A DNA stretch of 64,000 nt from JAJFJD01 sp965228695 (GCA_965228695.1 CBDDIB010000002.1:3224001-3288000); one strand, 5' to 3'. Counted from the stretch's first letter, positions 16,836 to 25,592 are shown. Numbers and translations: made by a program. The notes: generated by a model from the sequence alone, not told the origin.

Positions 16836-16912
16836 GGCCCCGTAGCTCAACCGGATAGAGCGGCGGACTTCTAATCCGCAGGTTGGAGGTTCGAGTCCTC
16901 CCGGGGTCGCCA
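16836..16912 (+). tRNA. tRNA-Arg(TCT)
   Basis: A 77-nt cloverleaf including encoded CCA. The acceptor stem GGCCCCG/CGGGGTC has one G-T pair. The D arm contains AGCTCAACCGGATAGAG. The anticodon stem-loop is GCGGA-CTTCTAA-TCCGC with anticodon TCT. The T arm contains GGTTCGAGTCC. Such tRNA genes are common integration sites, but no integrase or repeated 3' end was noticed downstream. Confidence 0.97.
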
Positions 16913-17454
16913 ATCCGCCAATGTCGTGATCTTTCTCCGTCGGCCTCAAAGTATTGGCGGCGAACGATGTCGCCGCCCGCCGGTTGCGATGCGATCGAAG
17001 CAGGCGTCTAGCGCCTTCGGGTTATCGGGCCGGCGTTGGCCGTGGCGTGGCCTGACTTCGTTTTCCGCCCTTCGCTCAGTTTCCCGAAAGGTCGTTTTCG
17101 CCGTCCTAGACCGGCTCTGGTTATGGTGGTTGTTGTACCCACCACGCGCGGCTCCCATCGGGGCCGGCTCATCTGGTTCCCGTCCAAAAACCTTCCTCTC
17201 GAAACGGCCGCCTCTCGTTATCGCGGTTCGATGGGATTCCAGAGCTCGTTAGGCCGGAATTCATCGCATGGTGTAGCCTGAAATGGGGAAAAACAATTTT
17301 TAATAGATTGATCACAAGGTTGTATAGTAAGCATAGTTGCACGGCTTTATTGTAGAAAAAACCGTTATATTTCAGACTCGAAACGTATTACATTAATGTT
17401 TTGTTAGTAATACTATTATAATACTTAGATCCTCTGATAGAGGGAGAAAGATAA
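16913..17454. other. intergenic region between tRNA-Arg and the Flp pilin, 542 bp
   Basis: The first part (to about 17280) has ordinary G+C and only short frames with no recognisable product. The last 170 bp are strongly AT-rich and presumably hold the pilin promoter. The pilin start is preceded by GAGGGAGAAAG. No repeat of the tRNA 3' end or other integration mark was seen. Confidence 0.55.
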
Positions 17455-17658
17455 ATGTTCAATTCTAATGTGATTGCCCGCATTTTGCGGGATGAACGCG
17501 GCGCGACCGCCATTGAATATGGCCTGATTGCCGCACTGGTCTCAGTGGCTGCAATTGCAGCGCTTACCGCCATGGGAACGTCGCTGGATGACATGTTCTC
17601 GACGGTCGCCAATAAGCTGGACGAAGCCGAGACAAATGCTTCGGGCAGTGGTGGGTAA
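17455..17658 (+). CDS. Flp/Fap-type IVb pilin, stand-alone
   Basis: A 67-residue pilin precursor. The sequence DERGATAIEYGLIAALVSVA (about residues 14-33) is the Flp signature: a prepilin-peptidase site after G17 followed by A-TAIEYGL, with the conserved E and Y and the hydrophobic helix. A short Ser/Gly-rich tail follows. Flp pilins build tight-adherence pili used for surface attachment, but no tad/cpa assembly genes occur in this window, so assembly must rely on genes elsewhere. A strong terminator about 90 bp downstream suggests a monocistronic, highly expressed unit. Confidence 0.93.
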   Translation: MFNSNVIARILRDERGATAIEYGLIAALVSVAAIAALTAMGTSLDDMFSTVANKLDEAETNASGSGG

Positions 17659-17744
17659 TTCTCCCGGGTTTGCTTAGAGGTTGCCAATTACGAACTCGAC
17701 TTGTACTCCCTGGTTGCGTTAGTCGACGGGTTCGTAGCTGCGGA

Positions 17745-17781
17745 GGGCGGCGTGTTTGTGAAGAACACGCCGTCCTTTTTT
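17745..17781 (+). terminator. rho-independent terminator after the Flp pilin gene
   Basis: The stem CGGCGTGTT (17748-17756) / AACACGCCG (17764-17772) can be extended by a G-T and two G-C pairs, with a 7-nt loop. Six T residues follow (17776-17781). It lies 87 bp after the pilin stop. Confidence 0.88.
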
Positions 17782-17918
17782 GATGCACGATTTGTTCAGC
17801 GTTGCGGAAGTTTCTGTAAGTTTGGCGCAACGCATAAACGGATTTCTGATTCGCCGGAAGGAAGTCCGCGGCCACTTGCATCTGGCAATCCGCCATCGCG
17901 CGCGTATTTTTCGACAGA

Positions 17919-18542
17919 TCAATCGGTCTCGACCGAGCCGACCACGGTGAGGGTTCCGTCGCTGGCGCGGCGGAGGACGATCAACTCGCCGGAGGCGGGG
18001 AAGATGTCGGTCAGGGCGGTGATGTTGACCTGATGCGTGACCAGAATCGTCGGGCTCTCCAGTGGTTGGTCCTCGATCCAATCCTGCAGGGCGGCGGTTT
18101 GCGCGCTGCGTCTTTCCATCGACTGGAAGAACGAGTTCAGCGCGCTCAGTTCCTTGACCTTGCCGAAGCCGAGCAATCTTGCGGTCTCCAGGCAGCGGCA
18201 CCATTGGCTGGAATAGACGTGCGCCGCCAAAATCCCGTTGCTGCGCAGGCGGGCGCCGATCCGTTTCGCCTGGTCACGGCCGCCGTCCGATAGGTTCCGT
18301 TGGGTGGAACAATCCCGCAGTTGGAAGGTATCGGGATCGCCGCCTCCCGGTGCGAGCGCATGGCGCATGATGGCGAGATGCCCGGGCGAGCGGAGCGCTT
18401 GCCAGAGCGCCGCTTCGTCGGCGGAGGCCGTCTGGATTCCTGCCGACAGGGCCATCAAGACGGCGGCAAATCTTACAAAGAATTTAGGGAAGGCGTAACC
18501 CGTTGGACGGGCGAGGGCATTTCCGGCGCGTGTTCGTCGCAT
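17919..18542 (-). CDS. secreted histidine-phosphatase-superfamily protein
   Basis: A 207-residue protein starting MRRTRAGNALARP. A long signal-like hydrophobic segment (about 21-40) probably ends at TASA, so it is likely periplasmic. The phosphatase signature is R60-H61 (IMRHALAPGGGDP), with a later His in VTHQVN acting as second catalytic residue. The 'STQRNLSDGGRDQAKRIG' region matches phosphoglycerate-mutase-like SixA/UbiC-type members. It would hydrolyse a phosphate ester or anhydride in the periplasm; the substrate is unknown. I prefer the ATG at 18542, preceded by GAGAGA, to a longer frame starting at 18608. Confidence 0.85.
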   Translation of the reverse strand: MRRTRAGNALARPTGYAFPKFFVRFAAVLMALSAGIQTASADEAALWQALRSPGHLAIMRHALAPGGGDPDTFQLRDCSTQRNLSDGGRDQAKRIGARLRSNGILAAHVYSSQWCRCLETARLLGFGKVKELSALNSFFQSMERRSAQTAALQDWIEDQPLESPTILVTHQVNITALTDIFPASGELIVLRRASDGTLTVVGSVETD

Positions 18543-18638
18543 CGTTGATTCTCTCGTGAACGATTGATCCGCCCCGCGGGGGCTCCCGTAGAGGGTGGTG
18601 TTGTTCATCGGAACTTAAACCCCCTGAGGAGGCACATC

Positions 18639-19124
18639 GTGGATAAAATTCGTCGTTTTCTCGTCGTCGCGGTTGCGGCAACACCGATTCTGTTCGGCGC
18701 GGTCGCGGCCAAGGCCGCCGACATCGTCGACACCGCCGTTTCGGCCGGTAAGTTCAACACGCTCGTCACCGCCGTGAAGGCCGCCGGTCTGGTCGACACG
18801 CTGAAGGGCGATGGCCCCTTCACGGTGTTCGCGCCGACCGATGCAGCGTTCGCCAAGTTGCCGAAGGGCACCGTGGAAGACCTGTTGAAGCCCGAGAACA
18901 AAGAGAAGCTGGTTGCCGTGCTGACCTATCACGTGGTGCCCGGCAAGATCATGTCTGGCGACATCGCGGGCAAGAGCCAGATGGTCAAGACCGTTCAGGG
19001 CGGCAAGCTCTCGGTTGACGCGACCAAGGGCGTGAAGGTCGATAATGCGACGGTGATCTCCGCCGACGTTGCCGCGTCGAACGGCGTGATCCATGTGATC
19101 GATACTGTGGTCCTCCCCAAGTAA
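18639..19124 (+). CDS. secreted fasciclin (FAS1)-domain protein
   Basis: A 161-residue protein. A signal peptide (VDKIRRFLVV...AAKA, cleaved at about residue 26) is followed by one complete FAS1 domain. Its two signature boxes are GPFTVFAPTDAAFAKLP (H1) and NGVIHVIDTVVLPK (H2), joined by TYHVVPGKI. Single-domain bacterial FAS1 proteins are secreted or surface adhesion-type proteins. Translation starts at the GTG at 18639, behind GAGGAGG with a 6-nt spacer. The gene is divergent from the histidine phosphatase. A short tandem repeat overlaps the stop codon and a hairpin follows. Confidence 0.93.
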   Translation: MDKIRRFLVVAVAATPILFGAVAAKAADIVDTAVSAGKFNTLVTAVKAAGLVDTLKGDGPFTVFAPTDAAFAKLPKGTVEDLLKPENKEKLVAVLTYHVVPGKIMSGDIAGKSQMVKTVQGGKLSVDATKGVKVDNATVISADVAASNGVIHVIDTVVLPK

Positions 19125-19146
19125 CGACTTCTCCCCAAGTAACGAC
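19113..19146. repeat. short tandem repeat across the fasciclin stop codon
   Basis: Two copies of CTCCCCAAGTAACGAC (19113-19128 and 19131-19146), separated by TT, giving an 18-bp period. The first copy carries the last codons and the TAA stop of the fasciclin gene; the second reproduces them in the 3' untranslated region. Confidence 0.85.
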
Positions 19147-19169
19147 CGGGAAAACCACACACTAATGGC

Positions 19170-19196
19170 GTAAGGCTGGCGTTTCGCCGGCCTTAC
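19170..19196 (+). terminator. hairpin after the fasciclin gene, probable terminator
   Basis: A 12-bp stem (19170-19181 / 19185-19196) with one G-T pair and a TTT loop. The following CTCGTGTTTG is only weakly T-rich, so termination may be partial. It would also serve the convergent SnoaL-like gene. Confidence 0.6.
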
Positions 19197-19231
19197 CTCG
19201 TGTTTGATTGAGACGACGTTGGGCGCGTTGT

Positions 19232-19714
19232 TCAGACGTGCTTGGTATTATTTTCGGCTCGGGTCGCCCCATGAATTTCAGGATTCCCACGATTGCACAT
19301 GAGCTTTTGCGTTATCGCCCGAATGCGCCAATCACGGTCTGACACGATCAACGTGAATAAATAGTGCCCGTAGGAATGGAAGAAATTGTCCGCGTGATTA
19401 TCGGATGACGGATCGAAGCGGTAGATAACATAGTTGCAACGCGCCGTTGCCTCGGGGCCGTTCGGTGCGAATTCAATTTGAAGGTTCAGGAAATTATGTT
19501 GCATGTCGAGCGAATGCAGCGCTGCGCGGCGTTGTTCGACATAGCGGTCAGAAGAAATCGTCGCCGCCGGCACGTCGCGGAAGGACGAGTAGTCGGTCTG
19601 AACCTCGTCGTGGAGACAGTTCCGCATCAGCCGCCAATTCTTGTCGTCGAAAGCCTGAAAGAAGCGGGCCAACAGGTCGTTGATGGCGAATTTGTCGTCT
19701 GCGGATTTGTCCAT
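19232..19714 (-). CDS. SnoaL/NTF2-fold protein (SnoaL_4-like)
   Basis: A 160-residue soluble protein. Its N-terminal helix AINDLLARFFQAFDDKNWRLM, the LHDEVQTDYSSF segment and the C-terminal strand DWRIRAITQKLMCNRGNPE follow the pattern of SnoaL-like domains related to dioxygenase beta subunits. Such folds act as ketosteroid-isomerase-like enzymes, cyclases or binding proteins. No catalytic residues can be assigned with confidence. It lies 26 bp downstream of the first LpxL-like gene on the same strand and is probably co-transcribed with it. Confidence 0.78.
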   Translation of the reverse strand: MDKSADDKFAINDLLARFFQAFDDKNWRLMRNCLHDEVQTDYSSFRDVPAATISSDRYVEQRRAALHSLDMQHNFLNLQIEFAPNGPEATARCNYVIYRFDPSSDNHADNFFHSYGHYLFTLIVSDRDWRIRAITQKLMCNRGNPEIHGATRAENNTKHV

Positions 19715-19740
19715 GCCGTTGCTCTCTTATCCAGTCGGGT

Positions 19741-20733
19741 TCACGTCGTTTGTCGATTGTCGGTCTGCGTGAATTTGGCCGCGCCGCTTCGGGACTCGAC
19801 CGTGGGTGCCTCCACCATCCTCCAACTTCGCCAATGCGCCGGGCGCGTCCGAACCACCGGTTCGAGCCATGCGGCGAAGGCCGCCGCCACGTCCGCCGGG
19901 CTTTCCGTCGCCGACGCCATCGGCGCGCCGATATGCGTGGTATACCGCCAATACCCGTCGCGGACCGTATAGACCGGCAGCAGCACCGAATCGGTCAGCC
20001 GGGCAAGCTCCACGGGGCCGGTCGGGATACGGATGTTGCCGTTCAGAAAGGGTATTTCGATCAATTGGCTGGCCTGCGTTCCGAGGGTGATCGAGACGAT
20101 GCCGTTCTTGTGGAGCCGCCGGCGCATCGCCATCAGCGCGGGCAGGGTGTCGTCGCCCTGGATTTGGATGCGGTCCAGCAAATACCGGTCTTCGATCCGG
20201 GTCTGAATCCGGTTCAGGACCGACATGCCGAAGCGGGAATTCGAGAACCCGTGTGTCGGCCGGCTCAGATGGCTCACTTTGTAACGGTGCCGCGAGAAGG
20301 TCATTTTGGTCATTTGCCCGCTGTAGACGAAATAGCTTGTCCACAGGATGACGCCCTTGCGCCGGGCGAGAGCGTCGCGCAGATGCTGTTCGCCGACGAT
20401 CCGCGTTTCCGGCCGCCAGCCGCCCGGTCGATAGTCGCGAAAGAGCTGAAGCCGGTCCTCGTAGTTGGCGGCGATACTCGCTTGGACGACGTCGGCCGGC
20501 GGCGGGGTGTCGCCGAGCAGGGCGGCGAACAATTCGGTTTGCCGCGCAATTTCGTTTGGCCGAATACGCCGGTCGAGCGCTGCCAACGCAACCGCCAAGC
20601 GCGGCCAGAAAACCGCCGGGACGATCCAGGACAATGTACCGACGACGACAAGGCGCGCTGTTTGCACAAGGTCGTTTGCGGTGATCATTGGGGGAGGATG
20701 CGCTGTCCCGCCGGACGGTTCCGAATTTTCCAT
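19741..20733 (-). CDS. LpxL-like lysophospholipid-acyltransferase-fold protein, copy 1
   Basis: A 330-residue protein with an N-terminal hydrophobic segment (about 24-50). The body resembles the LpxL/LpxM acyltransferase family: 'YRPGGW', a KGVILWTSYF strand, a central KNGIVSITLG, then the late IPTGPVELARLTDSVLLPVYTVRDG box typical of the family. In LpxL the strand after GVILL carries the catalytic H-x4-D/E; here that position reads SYFVYSGQ, without the dyad. It may have lost acyl-transfer activity or use other residues. A paralog lies at 22298-23233, on the other side of a PaaK-like gene. The start at 20733 is divergent from that gene. Confidence 0.78.
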   Translation of the reverse strand: MENSEPSGGTAHPPPMITANDLVQTARLVVVGTLSWIVPAVFWPRLAVALAALDRRIRPNEIARQTELFAALLGDTPPPADVVQASIAANYEDRLQLFRDYRPGGWRPETRIVGEQHLRDALARRKGVILWTSYFVYSGQMTKMTFSRHRYKVSHLSRPTHGFSNSRFGMSVLNRIQTRIEDRYLLDRIQIQGDDTLPALMAMRRRLHKNGIVSITLGTQASQLIEIPFLNGNIRIPTGPVELARLTDSVLLPVYTVRDGYWRYTTHIGAPMASATESPADVAAAFAAWLEPVVRTRPAHWRSWRMVEAPTVESRSGAAKFTQTDNRQTT

Positions 20734-20851
20734 GGACTATGCCGTTTCCGAACCCTCTAATAATCCGCTATTCGCGGCGATTGTTGTGCTGCGTCTTTTT
20801 GATCAATTCGTGCGCCGCTGAGTTGGCGGATCCGTAAGGTGCGTAGCGAAA

Positions 20852-22240
20852 GTGCTTTTGAACTATGTCGATAAACTCGAATCCACGTATCATCGATTGC
20901 CGGTATGGCTCCAAAATGTCGGCCTAAGCGGTCTTGGGTACCATATAAAATTCAAACGATATAACCGCGCTTTTTTTCGGGCGCTTCAGGATATGCAGGC
21001 GCGCGACGAGTGGTCGGCTGAACAGTTGCGCGGCTATCTCGACGATGCCGTGCGGTCCTTCGTGCATCACGCCGCCACGACGGTGCCGTACTATCGTGCG
21101 TTGTTCAAACGGGAAGGGATCGGCCCGGCGGACGTGTCCAACGTCGCCGATCTCGCCCGGCTCCCCATCTTACGGAAGCAGCAGGTCCAGGATCGCATCG
21201 AGGATTTCATTTCCGAGGCGGTACCGAAGGCCCAATTGATTCGCGTCGAGACCAGCGGATCGACCGGCGCGGGGCTGCCGGTCTATGTGACGATGCAGGC
21301 ATTACGCCTGCAATGGGCGGTGTGGTGGCGGCATCGGCTGCGCCACGGCATTGCGCTCGGAACGCCCTGCGCGATATTTCGCGGGTTATCCTTGTTCCCG
21401 ACCGATCAGGATGCCCCACCGTATTGCCGCTATAACCACGCCGAACGGCAGATCTATGTGAACGGCAACCGGATTCACGCCGCATCGATGCCGTTTATTC
21501 TGGATGACTTAAATCGGCGGCGTGTTCCGTGGCTCCATGGCTATCCGTCGGCAATCGCGGCGCTGGCGCTTTTGATGTTGGAACACGATGTGCGGCTGGA
21601 CTATTCGCCCCGGTGGATAAGTTTGGGGTCGGAACAGGTGATGGATCATCAGATCGAGGCTATCGAAATGGCATTCGGCGTGACGCCGACTTATCACTAC
21701 GGCATGGTCGAGGCGGTCGGGAATATCTCGCAGGATCCGGATGGCAAGTCATACGTGGACGAAGATTTCGGGCCCCTCGAACTCGCGCCGGATGAAAAAT
21801 CCGGCCTGTGCGCGATCATCGGAACGAATCTGACGAACCCGGCCTTTCCGCTAATCCGCTATCAGGTGGATGACTTGGTGCAATTCGACGGCGCGCGCGA
21901 CCGGAGAGGACGGCGAATCGTCGATCGCGTGCAGGGCCGGGCGGACGACTATGTGGTGCTGGCCACCGGTGCGCGGATCGGCAGGCTGGATTTCCTATTC
22001 ATGGGCAACGCCAATGTGCGCGAGGCGCAAGTCGTACAGCACCGAATGGGTGAAATCACGGTTCGGGTCGTACGCGGCGGCGGCTATTCGGATCGCGATG
22101 AATCGCGTATTCGCCTGCGAGCCGAGCGTCGGCTCGGCACTGGGACCGGAATAGATTTCGAGTATGTCGAGGCGATCGAACGCGGTCCTGCCGGCAAAAT
22201 GCGCCACGTACTGTCGCACCTTCCCGAGGGCCAATTATAG
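20852..22240 (+). CDS. PaaK/CapK-like adenylate-forming ligase
   Basis: A 462-residue protein of the phenylacetate-CoA-ligase/CapK group. The nucleotide-binding P-loop is ETSGSTGAGLPVYV (about residues 131-144). The FMVEAVGNISQD region (about 286-297 as YGMVEAVG) is the adenylate motif. LIRYQVDDLVQFDG, then GRADDYVVLATGARIG, are further family motifs. The group includes CoA ligases and enzymes of capsule and polysaccharide-related clusters whose substrate is often unknown. No ATG fits the start: translation probably begins at the GTG at 20852. It stands between two paralogous LpxL-like genes on the opposite strand, so it may activate an acyl group for them; this link is inference. Confidence 0.85.
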   Translation: MLLNYVDKLESTYHRLPVWLQNVGLSGLGYHIKFKRYNRAFFRALQDMQARDEWSAEQLRGYLDDAVRSFVHHAATTVPYYRALFKREGIGPADVSNVADLARLPILRKQQVQDRIEDFISEAVPKAQLIRVETSGSTGAGLPVYVTMQALRLQWAVWWRHRLRHGIALGTPCAIFRGLSLFPTDQDAPPYCRYNHAERQIYVNGNRIHAASMPFILDDLNRRRVPWLHGYPSAIAALALLMLEHDVRLDYSPRWISLGSEQVMDHQIEAIEMAFGVTPTYHYGMVEAVGNISQDPDGKSYVDEDFGPLELAPDEKSGLCAIIGTNLTNPAFPLIRYQVDDLVQFDGARDRRGRRIVDRVQGRADDYVVLATGARIGRLDFLFMGNANVREAQVVQHRMGEITVRVVRGGGYSDRDESRIRLRAERRLGTGTGIDFEYVEAIERGPAGKMRHVLSHLPEGQL

Positions 22241-22297
22241 AGATCCACGCATTATGGCGCGCCTGACTCCCGGTCTATCGGTTTTGAGCGGTCCGGT

Positions 22298-23233
22298 TTA
22301 AGTGTCAACCAATCCCCAACTTCGCCATTGCGCGGGCTGTCGGTGGACAATGGGCTCGAGCCATGCGGCGTAGGCCGCAGCGGCGTCTTGGTCAGTGTCA
22401 CTCGGCGATGTCAGTGGTGATCCGATATGGGTTGAGTACCGCCAATAGCCGTCACGGACCGTGCAAACCGGTAGCAGGACCGAGCCCGTCAACCGTGCGA
22501 GGTCGATGGGGCCGGTCGAGAATCTTATTTTGCCGTTCAAGAACGGCGCCGAGACGAATGCGCTGGCTTCCGTGCCCAAGGTGATCGAAACGATGCCGTT
22601 TTGGCGCAGGCATGCGTGCAGCTTCATCAATGCCGGAAGGCTCCCGTCCTCGCCGATGACGACACGTTCATGGAGAAAACGTTCCTCTATCCGGGTCTGG
22701 ATCGGATTGAGGATTTGAATTCCGATCTTCGAGGTCGAAAATCCGTGGTCCGGGCGGCTTAGATGCGTCACGTCGTATTGGGCCTTCTTTAGCGATTTCT
22801 TCGTGATGTGGCAGCTGAAAGCATGGTAACTGACCCACAGGATGACACCCTTTCCCCGGGCCAATCCCGCTTGAAGATGCTCTTCGCCGTTGATTTCCAT
22901 TTCCGGCTGCCAGCCGCCAGGGCGGTATTCGCGGAGCAACTGCAGCCGGTCTTCATATATCGCCGCCGTGCTTTCCCGCACGATTTCCACTGCGGACGCG
23001 CGAGAGCTTTCGCCGAGTTTCGACGCGATTTCTTCGACTTGGCGCGCTGTGTCCTTGGGGCGAATCCGTTGATCGATAGCGCCAAGGAAGGCTGACAATC
23101 GAGGCCAGCCACTCGATGGCGTGACCCAAGATAAGACGGCAATCGTGGCGATGCGGAACGCTTGGAGGAGGTCTTTCGCGGACATCACCTTTGGCGGATC
23201 GGCTTTTCGATTTGATTGCTTCGAAATTTCCAT
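22298..23233 (-). CDS. LpxL-like lysophospholipid-acyltransferase-fold protein, copy 2
   Basis: A 311-residue paralog of the protein at 19741-20733. The shared blocks run through the whole protein: YRPGGWQPE, GKGVILWVSYH, HLSRPDHGFSTSKIG, QTRIEERFL, QNGIVSITLGTEAS, STGPIDLARLTGSVLLPVCTVRDGYWRYSTHIG (in parts). The position of the catalytic H-x4-D/E of LpxL reads SYHAFSCH, so neither copy shows the usual dyad. It ends 58 bp after the PaaK-like gene on the opposite strand. The shared departures suggest one sub-family with a different activity rather than independent decay. Confidence 0.78.
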   Translation of the reverse strand: MEISKQSNRKADPPKVMSAKDLLQAFRIATIAVLSWVTPSSGWPRLSAFLGAIDQRIRPKDTARQVEEIASKLGESSRASAVEIVRESTAAIYEDRLQLLREYRPGGWQPEMEINGEEHLQAGLARGKGVILWVSYHAFSCHITKKSLKKAQYDVTHLSRPDHGFSTSKIGIQILNPIQTRIEERFLHERVVIGEDGSLPALMKLHACLRQNGIVSITLGTEASAFVSAPFLNGKIRFSTGPIDLARLTGSVLLPVCTVRDGYWRYSTHIGSPLTSPSDTDQDAAAAYAAWLEPIVHRQPAQWRSWGLVDT

Positions 23234-23748
23234 GGACTAGGCCTTTTGCGATGCCGTTCCTTTTGTTCCGTCGATGCGCCGATCGTCTCTTGATTGTTTT
23301 GGGGTCTGCGCATGACAAGGGACGGGCGAATTCGGGCGTAAAGTCCATGCGGCCCGATACAGTCCGTTTGCGAGCCGATAATGAGAGTGATGTGTCATGA
23401 ACCAGGGTGCTTTCCTTCATTACCGCGCCAGGCAGGATCAGGTATTCCTTTGATACTTAGGGTATAACGCCGGGTCTTCGAATGCGTTCCGCACAGATTG
23501 GGGTGGTAGTGAGTAGTCTGCGGCTGGTCTGCTGCACCGTCATTGTGCGGCCGAGCGCCGAGTCCTGCCTTGCGCCCAATTAACGGTGCCGAAATACCGT
23601 TAGAGGTTCAAACGGCGTCGATCACTTCGGCAGGCGGGGCGGTCTGCGATCCTACCCATTTCGCGACAGCATTGGCGCAGGATGGCGGGCAAGAAAGTGT
23701 CATGGCGCCGCGTCCAGAATGCCGTCGATTCATAGCGAGAGCGACCGA
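23234..23748. other. intergenic region, 515 bp
   Basis: The region lies between the start of the second LpxL-like gene and the end of the sodium symporter gene, both on the minus strand. Only short frames without recognisable products occur, including one at 23543-23863 that runs into the symporter 3' end. I see no terminator, repeat or RNA gene. Confidence 0.5.
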
Positions 23749-25095
23749 TCAAAGCTCAGCAAATAAGCCGGCGCCCATGATCCAAATAATTGCGAGGGGA
23801 CCGAGATACTTGCAAACGATGCCCCAAACGCGCAGCGGGATGGCGATACGCTCGCTGGTCTGAAGATGCATGAGTTCCCGGGCAAGGCGTGGATAGACTA
23901 CCCATCCCGCAAACAAACTGAGCAGGATCGACCCGAGCGGCATAATGACTTTCGTCGTGGCGCCGTCCATGAAATCCATGACGCCGAGACCGAAGAGGGT
24001 AAAGCTGCTCCAAACGCCGAGCGAGAGCGATGAGGGAATGCCCAGGATGAATATGACAACGCCCAGTAAAAGGGCCGCGCCGGCGCGGCTCACGCCATGC
24101 TCGTCGATCAGATAGGCGACCGCGACCTCGAGCAGCGATACCGCCGATGTAAGGGCGGCGACCGCCAGCAAGACGAAGAAAGCGACGGCGAAGAGCGGGC
24201 CGCCGGGCATTTGTCCGAAGATCGTGGGCAGTGTGACGAATGTCAGCCCTGGACCGGCCGCGGGGTCGAGCCCGAATGCGAACACCGCGGAGAAAATCAT
24301 AAGGCCGGCCAGGAACGCGACCCCGCTGTCGATGATGGCAATCCAGGCCGCGGATTTCGGAAGGCTTTCCCGCATACTGAGATACGAACCGTAGGTGATC
24401 ATCGCGCCCAGACCGACGGACAATGAGAAGAAGGCCTGGGACAACGCGGCGATCACCGTGCCGCCGGTAACCTTCTGAAAATCGGGTTGCAGGTAGAACG
24501 CCAGACCCGCGCCGGCGTTCGGCAGAGTCAACGCCCGACCGAAGAGGATGAGGAGAAGAACGAACAGGGCGGGCATGAGTAGCTTGCTCGTCGCTTCGAT
24601 CCCGCTCGCCACGCCGCGCATCACGACGACGATCGTCAGGGCCATGAACGCGCCGTGGTAGGCCAGGGGCTTGAAGGGATCGGCGATGAGCGTGGTGAAC
24701 GTCTGGCCGGCGCTCGCCGCGGTCGTACCGTCCAGTCCGCCGGTCACCGCCTTGACGATGTAGGCAAGCGTCCAACCGCCGACGACGCTGTAAAAAGACA
24801 GCACGAAGAAGGCTGCGGCGACGCCGAAATACCCGGCGGCGTGCCACCGGCCGCCGCCCAAGACGCGGAAGGCCCCCGCGGGCTGGCGTTTGGCGGCCCG
24901 GCCGATGGTGAGTTCGGCCAACAGGATGCTGATGCCGATGGTGAAGACGAAGACCAAATAGAGCGCGAGGAAGACGCCGCCGCCATGTTCCCCGGCGAGA
25001 TAGGGAAAACGCCAGACATTGCCCAAACCGACGGCGGATCCGGCGGCGGCCAGGATGAACCCAGTTCGTGATTTCCACTGTTCGCGTGCGGGCAT
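23749..25095 (-). CDS. neurotransmitter:sodium symporter (NSS/SNF) family transporter
   Basis: A 448-residue integral membrane protein with 11-12 helices. The N-terminal FILAAAGSAVGLGNVWRFPY (about residues 13-32) is the NSS signature forming the substrate and first sodium site in LeuT. Bacterial NSS proteins import amino acids or related amines with sodium. LeuT-like features further along include FFSLSVGLGAMITYGSY in helix 6-7 and a Ser-rich segment in helix 8. Length is close to that of bacterial 11-TM members. No neighbour indicates the substrate. Confidence 0.93.
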   Translation of the reverse strand: MPAREQWKSRTGFILAAAGSAVGLGNVWRFPYLAGEHGGGVFLALYLVFVFTIGISILLAELTIGRAAKRQPAGAFRVLGGGRWHAAGYFGVAAAFFVLSFYSVVGGWTLAYIVKAVTGGLDGTTAASAGQTFTTLIADPFKPLAYHGAFMALTIVVVMRGVASGIEATSKLLMPALFVLLLILFGRALTLPNAGAGLAFYLQPDFQKVTGGTVIAALSQAFFSLSVGLGAMITYGSYLSMRESLPKSAAWIAIIDSGVAFLAGLMIFSAVFAFGLDPAAGPGLTFVTLPTIFGQMPGGPLFAVAFFVLLAVAALTSAVSLLEVAVAYLIDEHGVSRAGAALLLGVVIFILGIPSSLSLGVWSSFTLFGLGVMDFMDGATTKVIMPLGSILLSLFAGWVVYPRLARELMHLQTSERIAIPLRVWGIVCKYLGPLAIIWIMGAGLFAEL

Positions 25096-25343
25096 GTGGG
25101 TGCTCTTTACCTAGGCCGAGGCGGGAGGATGCTCCTACGGTGGCGACTGGATGCCGAAATCCTCCGCATGAATCAAGCGGCGTTACAACTGAAACAGTTT
25201 CTTACGACACGGGACATAGGACAGAAACATTCGCGCCGTACGCTGCGCGCAAGATTTGGTTTTCAAAAAATCCGATGAGAATTGTCGGGGAATGACGGAG
25301 GACGTGCGGCAAGGCCACGGGTGATCTTAAAGGAGACAAGACA

Positions 25344-25592
25344 ATGTGGCCTGATTCTGACTTGATAGCGACACGCGAATCCGAACCGGCGACCGCCCGG
25401 CGCCGCACCGGGACGATTCGGCAGGACTTTCCGGACCAGGAGGTCATCGACTACTACGTCGCCAAGGCGAACGCCATGCGGGCGCGCGGTTTATCGCGGG
25501 TCCTGGCTCGAGGCTGGGGGGCGATGCATCGGTTTGTGCGCCGCCAATTGTCGCCGTGCAGACGCGTTAAGCTTCCACCGAACACGGCGTAG
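25344..25592 (+). CDS. small basic protein of unknown function
   Basis: An 82-residue protein. The central QEVIDYYVAKANAMRARGLSR (in two parts around residues 31-52), followed by a tryptophan and many arginines, recalls small alphaproteobacterial proteins of the RSP_7527/DUF1127-neighbour kind, in which a 'D..I..yv..A..lRA' helix precedes a basic tail. That resemblance is loose. The start is well supported by AAAGGAGA 7 nt before the ATG. A G+C-rich hairpin lies 40 bp downstream. Such proteins are often stress- or growth-phase-related, but no function can be assigned. Confidence 0.6.
   Translation: MWPDSDLIATRESEPATARRRTGTIRQDFPDQEVIDYYVAKANAMRARGLSRVLARGWGAMHRFVRRQLSPCRRVKLPPNTA

Noticed and set aside
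16926..17252. Plus frame of 108 codons after tRNA-Arg
   Set aside because: No ribosome site or similarity, and Arg/Ser/Pro-rich in a way typical of chance frames at this G+C.
16836..17454. Possible integration site at tRNA-Arg
   Set aside because: No integrase and no repeat of the tRNA 3' end was seen downstream in the window.
23543..23863. Plus frame of 106 codons
   Set aside because: Overlaps the end of the symporter gene and has no start signal or similarity.
23756..25078. A 440-codon minus frame alongside the symporter
   Set aside because: It is the shifted frame of the NSS symporter gene, arginine-rich and without motifs.
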